The notes: generated from the sequence alone by a model not told the origin. A stretch of 64,000 bases of DNA from CAZJHD01 sp964545855 (GCA_964545855.1 CAZJHD010000011.1:1-64000), one strand, 5' to 3'. Counted from the first letter of the stretch, positions 16,781 through 25,613 are shown. Made by a program: numbers and translations.

Positions 16781-17212
16781 TCAGCGCGTGTCCGAGTCCG
16801 GCCCGTCGTAGTCGACGAAGTTGTCGCGCGACTCGATGACGCGCACGCGGTGCAGCACGACTCCCGGGAATGCGGAGAGCTCCGGAGCGATCACGCCCCA
16901 GAACGCGATGGCGAGGTTCTCCGCCGTCGGGATCACTCCCTCCAGCATCGGCACGTCGTGGTTCAGGTGCTTGTGGTCGCAGGGTCCGTGGATCACCCGC
17001 TGGAGGATCTCCTTCAAGTCCTTCAGGTCCATCAGCATGCCCGTGCGCGACGGCAGCGCTCCGGTGACGGTCACCTCGATCGCGTAGTTGTGGCCGTGTC
17101 CCTTGAGGTTGTTGCAGACGCCGTAGACGCGGACGTTCTCCTCGTCCGAGAGCTCGGGGCTGTGGAGGCGGTGCGCCGCGGAGAACTCGACGCGTCGTGT
17201 GATCGTGATCAT
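16781..17212 (-). CDS. 6-pyruvoyl-tetrahydropterin synthase / QueD family
   Basis: The family converts 7,8-dihydroneopterin triphosphate to 6-pyruvoyl- or 6-carboxy-tetrahydropterin. In this 143-residue protein the zinc ligands His14, His39 and His41 and catalytic Cys33 lie in SAAHRL and VCNNLKGHGHNY, with DHKHLN at 79-84 and a C-terminal ESRDN. The LSDEEN and CNN-x-x-GHGHNY segments resemble animal PTPS more than E. coli QueD (C-x3-HGH), so pterin-cofactor rather than queuosine synthesis is possible. No other queuosine genes are nearby. It is first in the pair with the methyltransferase. Confidence 0.9.
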   Translation of the reverse strand: MITITRRVEFSAAHRLHSPELSDEENVRVYGVCNNLKGHGHNYAIEVTVTGALPSRTGMLMDLKDLKEILQRVIHGPCDHKHLNHDVPMLEGVIPTAENLAIAFWGVIAPELSAFPGVVLHRVRVIESRDNFVDYDGPDSDTR

Positions 17213-17379
17213 GTCTCCCCGAGAATCGCCCGCCGCGCCCGCCGGCTCAACAGCGCGGAACGGATGTTTCCCCTCGGCGACTCCGACGGACGCCCCCGCG
17301 GGACGAGCGGATCCGGCCCCGGACTCGATGGCGGCCGCGCCCGCTCCTGGCAGACTCGCGCTCAGGTCTTCCTGCCGCC

Positions 17380-19437
17380 GTGGCCATTCCTCCCTCCGAT
17401 CGTTCCGAGTCCGCCGCGCCGGGCGCGAGCGTGCGCTGGCGCTCCTGGGGCGCCGGCGCCTTCCGCGAGGCGGAGGAACGGGGCGTCCCCGTGCTGCTCT
17501 CCATCGGTGCGCCGTGGTGCCACTGGTGCCACGTGATGGATGACGAGTGCTACGCCGACTCCGGGATCGCGGGCCGCATCGAGGAGCGCTTCGTCCCCGT
17601 GCGCGTCGACCGCGACGAGCGGCCCGACCTCGACGCCCGCTACCAGGCCGCCGTGGCCCAGCTCACCGGATCGAGCGGGTGGCCGCTCACGGCGTTCCTG
17701 ACGGCGGAGGGCGGCGTCTTCTTCGGGGGGACCTACTTCTCGCGGCGACCCGAGGGAACGCAACCGGGCTTCGAGCAGATCCTCACGTGGGCGTCGGAGC
17801 TCCACCGGAGCGGTCCCGAGAAGCGGGCGGCGGAGTCGCGCCGGCTGCGCGACTCCCTCGCCTCGCAGGCCGTCGCCGGCGCCCGAGTCGCGCAGGGCTC
17901 GCAGCCCGCCGAGCCGGCCCGCGCCGTCCTCGACGGGGTCCTCGACGAGTGGGACCGCAGGAGCGGCGGCTTCGGCGCCGTCCCGAAGTTCCTGCATCCC
18001 GGCCCCCTCGACCTCTGCATCCGCGCGGCGTCGCGCTGGGGACATCCGGTCGCGCGCGACGCGGCCCTGCGGACGATCGACTCGATGCTCCGCGCCGCCG
18101 TGCACGACCGCGTGGGCGGCGGCTTCCATCGCTACGCCGTGGACGAGCGCTTCGAGGAACCCCACTTCGAGAAGCTGCTGCCGTCGAACGCCGAGATGCT
18201 CCACGTGCTCGCTCGCGCGCACGCACTCGAGCCGAAGCCGACGATCCGCGAAGCGGCCGAAGGCGTGGCGCGCTTCCTGGTGGAGACGCTGCAGGACGCC
18301 GGAGGAGGATTCGCTGGGAGCCAGTCGGCCGACGGCTCCCGGGGCAACGGGAGCGCATTCATCTGGACGCGCGCCGAGCTGCGTCGAGCCGCCGGCGCCG
18401 AGGACGCGGAGCTCACGGACCATTGGTTCGAACTCGAGGGCTCCGAGGCTTCCGCGCCCTCGCCGCTCGTGGAGCGGCGCGAGCCTCGCGAGATCGCGCG
18501 CCGCCTCGGGCTCCCGGAGGAGGAGATCCGTGCCCGCATGCAGGAGGTGCTGCGCCGGCTGCGCGCCGCGCGCGGGGCGCGTGGCGAATCGGCCGTGGAG
18601 GGACGCGTGCTGCCCGCCCCGAGCGCTCTCGCGGCGTCCGCACTCGCCGAAGCGGCTCATCTCCTCGCACGGCCCGAGTGGGTCGATCCCGCGGAGCGGG
18701 CCATCGCGCGCATCCTCTCCGAGCGGGAGCGCACCGGCGGCCGCGTCGTCCGCGGATCGGGTGCACCGCGTCTCCTCGAAGACTGCATCGCGCCGGCGGA
18801 GGCCTGCGTCCATCTCTTCGAGCGAACGGCCTCGGAGGCTTGGCTCGACGCGGCCGAGAGCCTCCTCGCGGAAGCGGTCGGCGAGTTCTTCGACGAGGGC
18901 GCCGGACTCCTCCGCGATCGATCGGGCCCGCCCGAGGGGATCGCCGGTGCCGATTGGGCGCGCCACCCGCTCGAGGACGGCGGTCAGACCGCAGGGAACG
19001 CGATCGGGCTGCGGGCCCTCGAGAGGTTCCTGCGCCATCGGGAGGACGCGGGGCTGCGCAGCGTGGGGAGCGCGCTGGGCGCGTCGCTCGCCCGCGCCAT
19101 GCAGACGCGGGAGCCCCTGGCCGTCGCCTCGGCCGCGTCCGCCGTCGACCGGTGGCTCCGACCCGATCCGCGCGCGATCGTCGTGGGAGGACGCTCCTCC
19201 GACGACCGCGCGCCACTGCTGGCGGTCCTCCGCCGACATGCCGCGGTCGCGTGCCTCGAAGGGCGGAGCTCCGCGGAGGCGGCTCGGCTCCTCGGCGCGG
19301 GAGCGCCGGCGATCGACGTCGGCGGGCCCGATGACTCCACGCAGGCAACGGCGCTCGTGTGCCTCGGCCGAAGCTGCGCGCCCCCCGCCACGACTCCGGC
19401 CGAGCTCGAGAGTCGGCTCTCTGGCAGTCCTGCATGA
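17380..19437 (+). CDS. DUF255 / thioredoxin-fold protein (YyaL/SPATA20 family)
   Basis: The 685-residue product has the N-terminal thioredoxin-like DUF255 domain with APWCHWCHVMDDE near 47-59, GWPLTAFL near 102-109 and the GGTYFSRRP segment, then an alpha/alpha-toroid-like C-terminal half related to cellobiose-epimerase folds. Length is normal for the family, which is widespread and of uncertain function. The WCHWCH cysteines could be redox-active. The GTG at 17380 is the first start before the conserved core. It is a single gene, divergent from the PTPS gene. Confidence 0.88.
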   Translation: MAIPPSDRSESAAPGASVRWRSWGAGAFREAEERGVPVLLSIGAPWCHWCHVMDDECYADSGIAGRIEERFVPVRVDRDERPDLDARYQAAVAQLTGSSGWPLTAFLTAEGGVFFGGTYFSRRPEGTQPGFEQILTWASELHRSGPEKRAAESRRLRDSLASQAVAGARVAQGSQPAEPARAVLDGVLDEWDRRSGGFGAVPKFLHPGPLDLCIRAASRWGHPVARDAALRTIDSMLRAAVHDRVGGGFHRYAVDERFEEPHFEKLLPSNAEMLHVLARAHALEPKPTIREAAEGVARFLVETLQDAGGGFAGSQSADGSRGNGSAFIWTRAELRRAAGAEDAELTDHWFELEGSEASAPSPLVERREPREIARRLGLPEEEIRARMQEVLRRLRAARGARGESAVEGRVLPAPSALAASALAEAAHLLARPEWVDPAERAIARILSERERTGGRVVRGSGAPRLLEDCIAPAEACVHLFERTASEAWLDAAESLLAEAVGEFFDEGAGLLRDRSGPPEGIAGADWARHPLEDGGQTAGNAIGLRALERFLRHREDAGLRSVGSALGASLARAMQTREPLAVASAASAVDRWLRPDPRAIVVGGRSSDDRAPLLAVLRRHAAVACLEGRSSAEAARLLGAGAPAIDVGGPDDSTQATALVCLGRSCAPPATTPAELESRLSGSPA

Positions 19438-19764
19438 GGTCTCCCGTCGGGGCCGACCCTTTGCCTCGAGGCGTCCGGCGGCCGCCTCGCACGGGGACGC
19501 GAGACCCACGCCGCGGGGTCTCCAAGCGGCCGGACGAGAATGCGCACCAATTGGACGCCTTTGGTGCGACATGCTAAGTACTCACTGAGCGTTCCGGCGG
19601 TCTGCGGACGACCCAACCGACCGCCGAGGTCGAGCTGGCTCCTGACGACTGGCGGGTCCATTCTTTCGCCGCCCCTCACGCTCTCACTCTCACTCCTTTT
19701 CTCTCTCCTCGCACCGTCACCGCGCACGCTCGCACCCGCTGAGTTCGCACCGAGGTTCGCCGCA
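19438..19764. other. 327-bp non-coding gap upstream of ferredoxin
   Basis: No gene is supported here. It holds a weak promoter-like pair at 19551-19580 and a striking pyrimidine tract at about 19677-19712 (runs of CTCT and CTTTTCTCTCTCCTC), unlike the surrounding mixed GC-rich sequence. It is probably the 5' leader of the ferredoxin gene. No riboswitch fold was recognised. Confidence 0.5.
19551..19580 (+). promoter_or_regulatory. Weak promoter candidate for ferredoxin
   Basis: TTGGAC (19551-19556), 18 bases, TAAGTA (19575-19580), within the most AT-rich stretch of the gap. Hexamers match the consensus only partly. It would give a leader of about 180 bases. Confidence 0.3.
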
Positions 19765-19974
19765 ATGCCCATCAAGAAGGTCTGGATCGAAGAGGGATGC
19801 ATCTCCTGCAACCTCTGCGAAGACCTTTGCCCGGAAGTGTTCGAGGTCCCGGCCGGCGAGACGTCGATCATCAAGCCGGGCTCCGAAGGACAGTTCGCGG
19901 AGCTCGACGAGAAGATCCGCGAGGCTGCGGATTCCTGTCCGGTCGAAGTCATCAAGCTCTCCGAAGACGACTGA
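19765..19974 (+). CDS. Single-cluster [4Fe-4S] ferredoxin
   Basis: A 69-residue acidic electron carrier. CISCNLCEDLCP (Cys12, 15, 18, 22) followed by DSCPVEVIK matches single-cluster ferredoxins of the Thermotoga type, in which the cluster uses the CxxCxxC cysteines plus the remote Cys-Pro. The other cysteine of CEDLCP is also common in that group. The ATG at 19765 gives the usual short N-terminus MPIKKVWIEEGC. It stands alone, followed by a small hairpin and then the oxidase promoter. Confidence 0.9.
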   Translation: MPIKKVWIEEGCISCNLCEDLCPEVFEVPAGETSIIKPGSEGQFAELDEKIREAADSCPVEVIKLSEDD

Positions 19975-19995
19975 TCGCCCCCGTCGCGGGGTGCA

Positions 19996-20011
19996 GGAAG
20001 CCTCTGCTTCC
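19996..20011 (+). terminator. Small hairpin after ferredoxin
   Basis: GGAAGC-CTCT-GCTTCC: a perfect 6-bp stem with a 4-base loop, 22 bases past the ferredoxin stop. No T-run follows, so termination activity is uncertain. Confidence 0.3.
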
Positions 20012-20094
20012 GCCCGAGGGATCGCGACGCTCACGATGAGGGGCTCCGCGAGGGCCGAGAGCTCCTGAACGAGCGGGGAACGCGCCTCCGCTCG

Positions 20095-20123
20095 TTGACA
20101 CTGCCCGGGGCGATTCCTATCGT
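20095..20123 (+). promoter_or_regulatory. Sigma-70-type promoter of the cytochrome oxidase operon
   Basis: A perfect -35 TTGACA (20095-20100), a 17-base spacer and TATCGT (20118-20123), the best promoter match in the window. The start point near 20130 implies a leader of about 265 bases before coxB. The nearest other gene on this strand ends at 19974, so it most likely serves the oxidase operon. Confidence 0.7.
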
Positions 20124-20395
20124 CCGACGCTCCCGCCCCGCCCCCACGCAGAAGTTGCGGCGACTCCTCGTCCTGCGCGTTCCGGGGTCCCTCAGTCGCC
20201 GATGCGCGCCCTCGGTGTCACCCTCGCGGTGCATCGCACGCCATGGGCGGTCCCCCGAAGGACCTGCGCCACGCGACGAAGCGCGTCCTGTCGCCGCGAT
20301 GTGAGGGAAACCGGCGGCTCTTCCATCACGTCCCACTTTTCCCTTCCCGGCGATCTCCCGGGCGGGCGGCCCTCCGTCCGACCCTTGGGCTCCGC
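20124..20395 (+). other. Long 5' leader of the oxidase operon
   Basis: No coding sequence is supported between the promoter and coxB. An 8-bp inverted repeat CGGCGACT (20158-20165) / AGTCGCCG (20194-20201) near the start of the predicted transcript encloses 28 bases. No known riboswitch class was recognised. The length is unusual compared with other gaps here and leaves room for post-transcriptional control. Confidence 0.35.
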
Positions 20396-21265
20396 ATGAG
20401 AAAAGCCGCCGTCACGTTTCTCTGGGCGCTCGCAAGCCTCTCTTTCTTCGCCACCGGTCTGGCCCTCGGCCAGGAATCGGATCGCTCGATCTGGACGCCG
20501 CCGGTCGACATCTCGACCGAGGGTCACCGAAGCGACAGCCTCTTCATCCTCGTGACGTGGATGATCACGGTGCTCTTCGTGATCATGACGGCGATCATGA
20601 TCATCGCGGCGTGGAAGTTCCGCGCTCGCCCGGGCAGCCACGCACAGTACGACCGGGGCGACTCGAAGAAGGACGCGGTCATCGCGCTCAGCATCTCGAC
20701 GGTCATCTTCCTCGTCGTCGACGGCACGCTGCTCTGGCGATCGCACGTCGACGTGAACGAGGTCTACTGGAAATACCCCGAGACGGAGCCCGACGTCGTG
20801 CGCGTGCAGGTGCTCGCGCAGCAATGGGCGTGGAACTTCCGCTATGCCGGCGAGGATGGCGAGTTCAACACGCCCGACGACATCGTGACGTTCAACGACT
20901 TCCGAGTGCCGGAGGGAAAGAAGGTGTACTGCCAGATCACGTCGAAGGACGTGATCCACAGTTTCTTCCTCGCGAACGCGCGCATGAAGCGGGACGCGAA
21001 CCCCGGCGAGATCACGCGCATGTGGTTCCAGACGAAGCCCGGCACGGCGGGTCGCTACGAGGTGACCTGCGCCGAGATCTGCGGCTTCGCCCACTACATG
21101 ATGCGAGCGGACTTCCACGTGTTGAAGGAAGCCGATTGGCAGGCGTGGGTCGCCGAAGCGACACGCTGGTCGGAGCTCGCCTACGATCCGGACAAGGCGG
21201 AGCAACACTGGGGCTGGACGTGGCGCCCGGAGAACCGCGCAGTCCAGCTCACGCCGGGCCGCTGA
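20396..21265 (+). CDS. coxB: Cytochrome c oxidase subunit II
   Basis: Carries the Cu-A centre that accepts electrons from cytochrome c and passes them to subunit I. In the 289-residue product a signal sequence (1-25) precedes two membrane helices (about 47-72 and 94-114), then the cupredoxin domain. Cu-A ligands are complete: His188, Cys225, Glu227, Cys229, His233 and Met236. The aromatic electron-entry segment is QQWAWNF at 142-148. There is no fused cytochrome c domain. The ATG at 20396 directly precedes the signal peptide. First gene of the oxidase operon. Confidence 0.96.
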   Translation: MRKAAVTFLWALASLSFFATGLALGQESDRSIWTPPVDISTEGHRSDSLFILVTWMITVLFVIMTAIMIIAAWKFRARPGSHAQYDRGDSKKDAVIALSISTVIFLVVDGTLLWRSHVDVNEVYWKYPETEPDVVRVQVLAQQWAWNFRYAGEDGEFNTPDDIVTFNDFRVPEGKKVYCQITSKDVIHSFFLANARMKRDANPGEITRMWFQTKPGTAGRYEVTCAEICGFAHYMMRADFHVLKEADWQAWVAEATRWSELAYDPDKAEQHWGWTWRPENRAVQLTPGR

Positions 21266-21341
21266 GTTCGACCCAGGTCGAGACCCGCCGACCCCGCCCC
21301 CAACCCTCGAGATTCCGCGCACACGAACGGAGCACGACTCA

Positions 21342-23054
21342 GTGGACGACCATATCCACCCGGCACCCACGACCTTCCTCTGGAAGTACGTCTTCTCCTT
21401 CGATCACAAGGTGATCGCGAAGCAGTTCATCGGTCTGGGGCTCTTCGGCCTGCTGATCGGTGGCGTGATGGCGATGATCATCCGCTGGACGATCGCCTAT
21501 CCGGGGGAGCCCTTCCCCGTGCTGGGACACCTACTCTTCGGCGACTCGGGCGGCGTCCTCTCGCCGGATCGCTACCTCATGTTCGTCACGATGCATGGGA
21601 CGATCATGATCTTCTTCGCGATCACGCCGGTGCTGATCGGCGGATTCGGGAACTTCACGATCCCCTTGATGATCGGCGCCCGGGACATGGCGTTCCCCAC
21701 GCTGAACATGCTGTCGTTCTGGACGATGGCGCTCGCGACGACGACGCTCGGCCTCTCCTTCTTCGTCCAGGGGGGCGCCTCGGCCGGTGGCTGGACCGCC
21801 TATCCGCCGCTCGCATCGGCCATGGCACAGCCCGGCGCGGGACACACGCTCTGGCTGCTCTCGATCTACTTCGCCGGATCGTCCTCGATCATGGGGGCGA
21901 TCAACTACATCACCACGGTGATCCGCCTGAGGGCGCCGGGGATGGGCTGGTTCGACATGCCGCTCACCGTGTGGGGCATGTGGCTCACGGCGATCCTGAA
22001 CGCGCTGTTCATCCCCGTGCTCACGGGCGGCGCGATCCTGATGCTGCTCGACCGCGTCGTGGGAACTCACTTCTACACGGCGGCGCAGACGAGCGGCGCG
22101 GGCGGCGATCCGATCCTCTGGCAGCACCTCTTCTGGATCTTCGGCCATCCCGAGGTCTACATCCTCATCCTGCCGGCTTGGGGAGTCGTCTCGGACCTGC
22201 TCTCCTTCTTCGCGCGCAAGCCCGCCTTCGGATACCGGGTCACGGCGCTGTCGATGACCGCGATCACGATCCTCTCCGCGGTGGTCTACGGGCACCACAT
22301 GTTCACGACCGGCATGACGCCGATGCTCAGCGAGAGCTTCATGACGCTCACGATGATCATCAGCATCCCCGCCGAGATCTTCTTCCTGAACTGGCTGCAC
22401 ACGCTCTGGCACGGATCGATCCGGCTCACGTCGCCGATGCTCTTCGCGATGGGCGTGGTCTTCGTGTTCGGGCTCGGTGGCCTCACCGGTCTCTACCTCG
22501 CGGCCATCGGCACGGATCTCTATCTCCACGACACTTACTTCGTGGTCGGCCACTTCCACTTGACGATGGCGGCGGCCGTTCTCTTCGGCTCCTTCGCGGC
22601 CCTGTATTTCTGGTTCCCGAAGCTCTTCGGCCGAATGATGAACGAGACCCTCGGGAAGCTGCACTTCTGGACGTCCATCGTCCCGCTGACGGTCCTCTTC
22701 TGCCTGATGCTCACGGTCGGCTACTCGGGAATGCACCGCCGGATTCCGAGCATCGACGAATACTCGTACCTCAGGCCGCTGCACGGGATGAATCAGTGGA
22801 TCACCATCGCCGCGCTCGCCCTGGGAGCGGCCCAGTTCTTCTTCGTGATCAACTTCTTCCAGAGCCTCGTCGCCGGGAAGAAGGCGTCCGCGAATCCGTG
22901 GGAAGTGGGCACTCTCGAGTGGTCGATTCCGTCGCCGCCGCCTCATCACAACTACGACACGATCCCCGTCGTGCGCCACGGCCCGCACGAGTTCAACAAT
23001 CCGAAGGTCAAGGGGAAGGACTGGCTCGGACAGTCCGAGGAACTCCCCTCCTGA
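21342..23054 (+). CDS. coxA: Cytochrome c oxidase subunit I (haem-copper oxidase, A family)
   Basis: Catalytic subunit, 570 residues and 12 membrane helices. Haem a ligands are His85 and His406; haem a3 is bound by His404. Cu-B ligands are His269, His318 and His319, and GHPEVY (268-273) carries the D-channel Glu271 and the cross-linking Tyr273, as in A1-type oxidases. The K-channel lysine is not where expected: IPAEIFFLNWLHTLW (342-356) has Phe at the aligned site of IPTGIKVF. The GTG at 21342 starts 76 bases after coxB. Confidence 0.96.
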   Translation: MDDHIHPAPTTFLWKYVFSFDHKVIAKQFIGLGLFGLLIGGVMAMIIRWTIAYPGEPFPVLGHLLFGDSGGVLSPDRYLMFVTMHGTIMIFFAITPVLIGGFGNFTIPLMIGARDMAFPTLNMLSFWTMALATTTLGLSFFVQGGASAGGWTAYPPLASAMAQPGAGHTLWLLSIYFAGSSSIMGAINYITTVIRLRAPGMGWFDMPLTVWGMWLTAILNALFIPVLTGGAILMLLDRVVGTHFYTAAQTSGAGGDPILWQHLFWIFGHPEVYILILPAWGVVSDLLSFFARKPAFGYRVTALSMTAITILSAVVYGHHMFTTGMTPMLSESFMTLTMIISIPAEIFFLNWLHTLWHGSIRLTSPMLFAMGVVFVFGLGGLTGLYLAAIGTDLYLHDTYFVVGHFHLTMAAAVLFGSFAALYFWFPKLFGRMMNETLGKLHFWTSIVPLTVLFCLMLTVGYSGMHRRIPSIDEYSYLRPLHGMNQWITIAALALGAAQFFFVINFFQSLVAGKKASANPWEVGTLEWSIPSPPPHHNYDTIPVVRHGPHEFNNPKVKGKDWLGQSEELPS

Positions 23055-23059
23055 CGAGC

Positions 23060-23671
23060 ATGGCCGCGCGGGCTTCGATCCCCTCCATGACCCTGCCGTC
23101 CGACCGACGAGAAGTCGACGCGCGGGTGGGGATGATCGTCTTCCTCGCGTCCTGGGGCATGGTCTTCCTGACGCTCTTCTTCGCCTACGGCGTGCTCCGT
23201 CTGCGGGAGGAGGTCTGGCCTCCCCCCGGCCAGCCGCCGATGCCGTCCTACGTGCATTGGCTCGGCTGGGCGAACACTCTGCTGATCGTCGCGAGCAGTC
23301 TCGCGCTGCATCGCGGCGTGCGCGCCTTCCGATCCGGCCGCCGGGCCGCCCTCAAGCCGATGCTCGCGGTGTGCATGCTGCTCGGATCGGGGTTCCTCGC
23401 TCTGCAGCTCCACGCGTGGGTCGAGCTCTGGCGATCCGGGATCACGATCACGGACGGGACGTACCAGGGTCTCTTCTACGCGATCACCACGTTCCACGGA
23501 CTGCACGTGCTGGCGGGGCTCGCGTTGCTCATCTGGGTGCTTCCCATTGCGTCGACCGAAGGCGCGGCTCCGAGCATTCGCTCGCGCATCCGTCTCGACG
23601 CGACGGCGACCTTCTGGCACTTCGTCGACGTCGCGTGGCTCGCGACGTTCGTCGTGGTGTACCTGCTCTAG
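23060..23671 (+). CDS. Haem-copper oxidase subunit III, first copy
   Basis: A 203-residue, five-helix membrane protein of the COX III family: FFAYGVLRLREEVWPPP in the first loop, then the family pattern FYAITTFHGLHVLAGL and a C-terminal FWHFVDVAWLATFVVVYLL. It starts five bases after coxA; the ATG at 23087 is an alternative start. It lacks the first two helices of long COX III, as is common in bacterial short forms. A second subunit III gene lies 2.3 kb downstream in the same operon. Confidence 0.9.
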   Translation: MAARASIPSMTLPSDRREVDARVGMIVFLASWGMVFLTLFFAYGVLRLREEVWPPPGQPPMPSYVHWLGWANTLLIVASSLALHRGVRAFRSGRRAALKPMLAVCMLLGSGFLALQLHAWVELWRSGITITDGTYQGLFYAITTFHGLHVLAGLALLIWVLPIASTEGAAPSIRSRIRLDATATFWHFVDVAWLATFVVVYLL

Positions 23672-23743
23672 CAGCCCGTGGCTCCTTCTTGCTCTTCTCG
23701 GGCGCCGGTCAGCGGCGGCCGACCCATCTCCTCTGCAGCCGAC

Positions 23744-24817
23744 ATGACGATGTTTCCCTCCAAGAGCGTTCTGCGAGTGTCCCTCCTCGCCGGAGTCGGC
23801 CTGGCTCTGGGCCTCGCCGCATGCGAGCCGATGTTCGCTCCCGTCAAGTTCCCGCACGTGAAGTGGGACGACGATGGTGAGCGCATCCCCGTGAAGACCG
23901 CGTCGGGGGAGCCGAAGCGCGATCGCTACGGCGACGTCGTCTGGGAGACGGAGGCCGTCGACGAAGTGAAGTTCGCCGAAGGCGCCGTGACGGTGAAGGC
24001 CGATGCCCTGAACCGCGGACGCGAGACCTACCTGACCTACTGCGCCTCCTGCCACGGGCGGCAGGGAGACGGGAAGGGATGGTCGGCGCGCGGCCTCGTG
24101 CCTCCGCCGCGGAACTTCGCCGTCCCCTTCGTCGTGTTCAAGTTCGCGGCCGTGCAGGCCAATCAGCTTCCGCGCGACGCGGACCTGATGCGCACGGTGA
24201 AGAACGGACTTCACGGCTCCGCGATGCTCCCGTGGGACATCTCCGATCAGCGCCTGACGGACGTGATCCAGTACATCAAGACGATGTCCCCGCGCTGGCG
24301 CGACGAGGCGCCCGCGGAAGCGATCGAGACCTCGAAGGACCCCTTCAGTGAGGCGCAGCGCGCCGAGGCCATCGCCCTCGGCGAGAACCTCTACCACACG
24401 AAGACGCAGTGCTCCCAGTGCCACCCCGCCTACGTGTCGCAGGACAAGGTGAACGAGTTTCTGGTTGCGCAGGGCAAGGAGCCGGGCACGGCGCGTCCCG
24501 ATGCGCACTGGTCGGTCGCCAAGGACAGCAGCTACATGCTCGATGGCGAGCCCGTGAACATCGTGCCGCCCGACTTCACTTGGCACGAGCTCCGTTCCGT
24601 GGCGAAGGTCGAGGGCAAGAACCCCGCGCAGGTCGCAAGAGCACGCGAGGATCTCTACCTGGCGATCGCCGCCGGCATCGGGGGAACGGCCATGCCGACG
24701 TGGAAGGGCTCCATCGACGAGAACGAGCTCTGGGCGCTCGTGCACTACGTCGAGACCTTGATCGCCCTGAAGCACGACGATGCGAAGCGCTCCGCCTTCT
24801 GGGCCAAGCTGCGCTGA
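23744..24817 (+). CDS. Di-haem cytochrome c lipoprotein
   Basis: A 357-residue protein with a lipoprotein signal ending LGLAAC (lipid-modified Cys27) and two haem c sites, CASCH (100-104) and CSQCH (223-227). Distal Met candidates are in the segments GSAMLPW and GTAMPTW. It is membrane-anchored on the outer face and probably feeds electrons to the oxidase. The ATG at 23744 starts just before the signal. An insert between the second CxxCH and its Met is longer than in plain class I cytochromes. Confidence 0.92.
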   Translation: MTMFPSKSVLRVSLLAGVGLALGLAACEPMFAPVKFPHVKWDDDGERIPVKTASGEPKRDRYGDVVWETEAVDEVKFAEGAVTVKADALNRGRETYLTYCASCHGRQGDGKGWSARGLVPPPRNFAVPFVVFKFAAVQANQLPRDADLMRTVKNGLHGSAMLPWDISDQRLTDVIQYIKTMSPRWRDEAPAEAIETSKDPFSEAQRAEAIALGENLYHTKTQCSQCHPAYVSQDKVNEFLVAQGKEPGTARPDAHWSVAKDSSYMLDGEPVNIVPPDFTWHELRSVAKVEGKNPAQVARAREDLYLAIAAGIGGTAMPTWKGSIDENELWALVHYVETLIALKHDDAKRSAFWAKLR

Positions 24818-24851
24818 GCGGACCTCTCCGCACTCCCTCCGACGAGACGAG

Positions 24852-25613
24852 ATGACGCACGATCCCGCGACCCGCACTCCGGGCCCCCTGCAGCGGCGCA
24901 TCGCCGATCTGGCGGGCCGGAGGCTCGTCTGGATCGCCGTCGTCTCTCTCGCGACGGCGCTCCCGCTCGTGAAGGCGTTCTCCGTGGACCTCCCGGACTC
25001 TCCTGCGCGCCTCCATCGGCTCCCCGAGTTCTCGCTGGTGAGCGAGGCCGGCCGCCCCTTCGGCTCGACGCAGCTTCGCGGCCGGGTGTGGGTCGCCAAC
25101 TTCGTCTACACGAGCTGCTCGGGCGTCTGCCCGAAGCTCACGGCCGCGATGCAAAGGGTGCAGTACCGAGCGCGCAACCTGAAGGGAGCGTTCCACCTGG
25201 TGTCGATCACGGTCGACCCGCGAGGAGACACGACCGAGAAGCTCCGCGCCTACGCCGAGAAGGCGCGCGCGAACTCGGCCTCTTGGACCTTCCTCGGCGG
25301 CTCCTTGGAGGACGTCCGGTCCCTCGTCATGGACGGATTCCAGCTGGGCATGGGGAAGGACGATCATGGGCATGCGCCCGGCGAGTCGTGCGACCACGAG
25401 GTCGCGTCGAGCGATGCCGCCAGCACGCTCTTCGACGTCGCTCACGGCGAGCAGCTCGTGCTGGTGGACGGCGAGGGCTGGGTTCGCGGCTCCTTCGGGA
25501 TCGACGATCGGAGCCTCGATCGCCTGATGCGCGACATGGGCTTGATCGCGAATCTCGAGATCGCTCCCCAGGGACCTCCCCTGTCGGATGAACCGCCGAG
25601 CTCGAGCCGCTGA
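24852..25613 (+). CDS. SCO1/SenC-type copper chaperone
   Basis: Delivers copper to, or reduces, the Cu-A site of subunit II. In the 253-residue product there is one N-terminal membrane anchor (about 24-44) and a thioredoxin-like domain with YTSCSGVCPKL (Cys89 and Cys93, C-x3-C). The conserved copper-ligand His is His198 in FDVAHGEQLVLVD. A His-rich loop (DDHGHAPGESCDHE, 170-183) inserted before this His is not standard and may bind metal. The ATG at 24852 follows a GACGAGACGAG purine stretch. Lies between cytochrome c and the small membrane peptide. Confidence 0.92.
   Translation: MTHDPATRTPGPLQRRIADLAGRRLVWIAVVSLATALPLVKAFSVDLPDSPARLHRLPEFSLVSEAGRPFGSTQLRGRVWVANFVYTSCSGVCPKLTAAMQRVQYRARNLKGAFHLVSITVDPRGDTTEKLRAYAEKARANSASWTFLGGSLEDVRSLVMDGFQLGMGKDDHGHAPGESCDHEVASSDAASTLFDVAHGEQLVLVDGEGWVRGSFGIDDRSLDRLMRDMGLIANLEIAPQGPPLSDEPPSSSR

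Noticed and set aside
16781..17212. QueD proper as part of a queuosine cluster
   Set aside because: No queC, queE or tgt homologue is nearby, and the CNN-x-x-GHGHNY motif resembles PTPS more than QueD, so the call was kept broad.
19677..19712. Pyrimidine-rich tract upstream of ferredoxin as a possible binding site or CRISPR-like repeat
   Set aside because: There is no regular repeat unit or spacing and no known motif. It is kept only as a remark on the gap.
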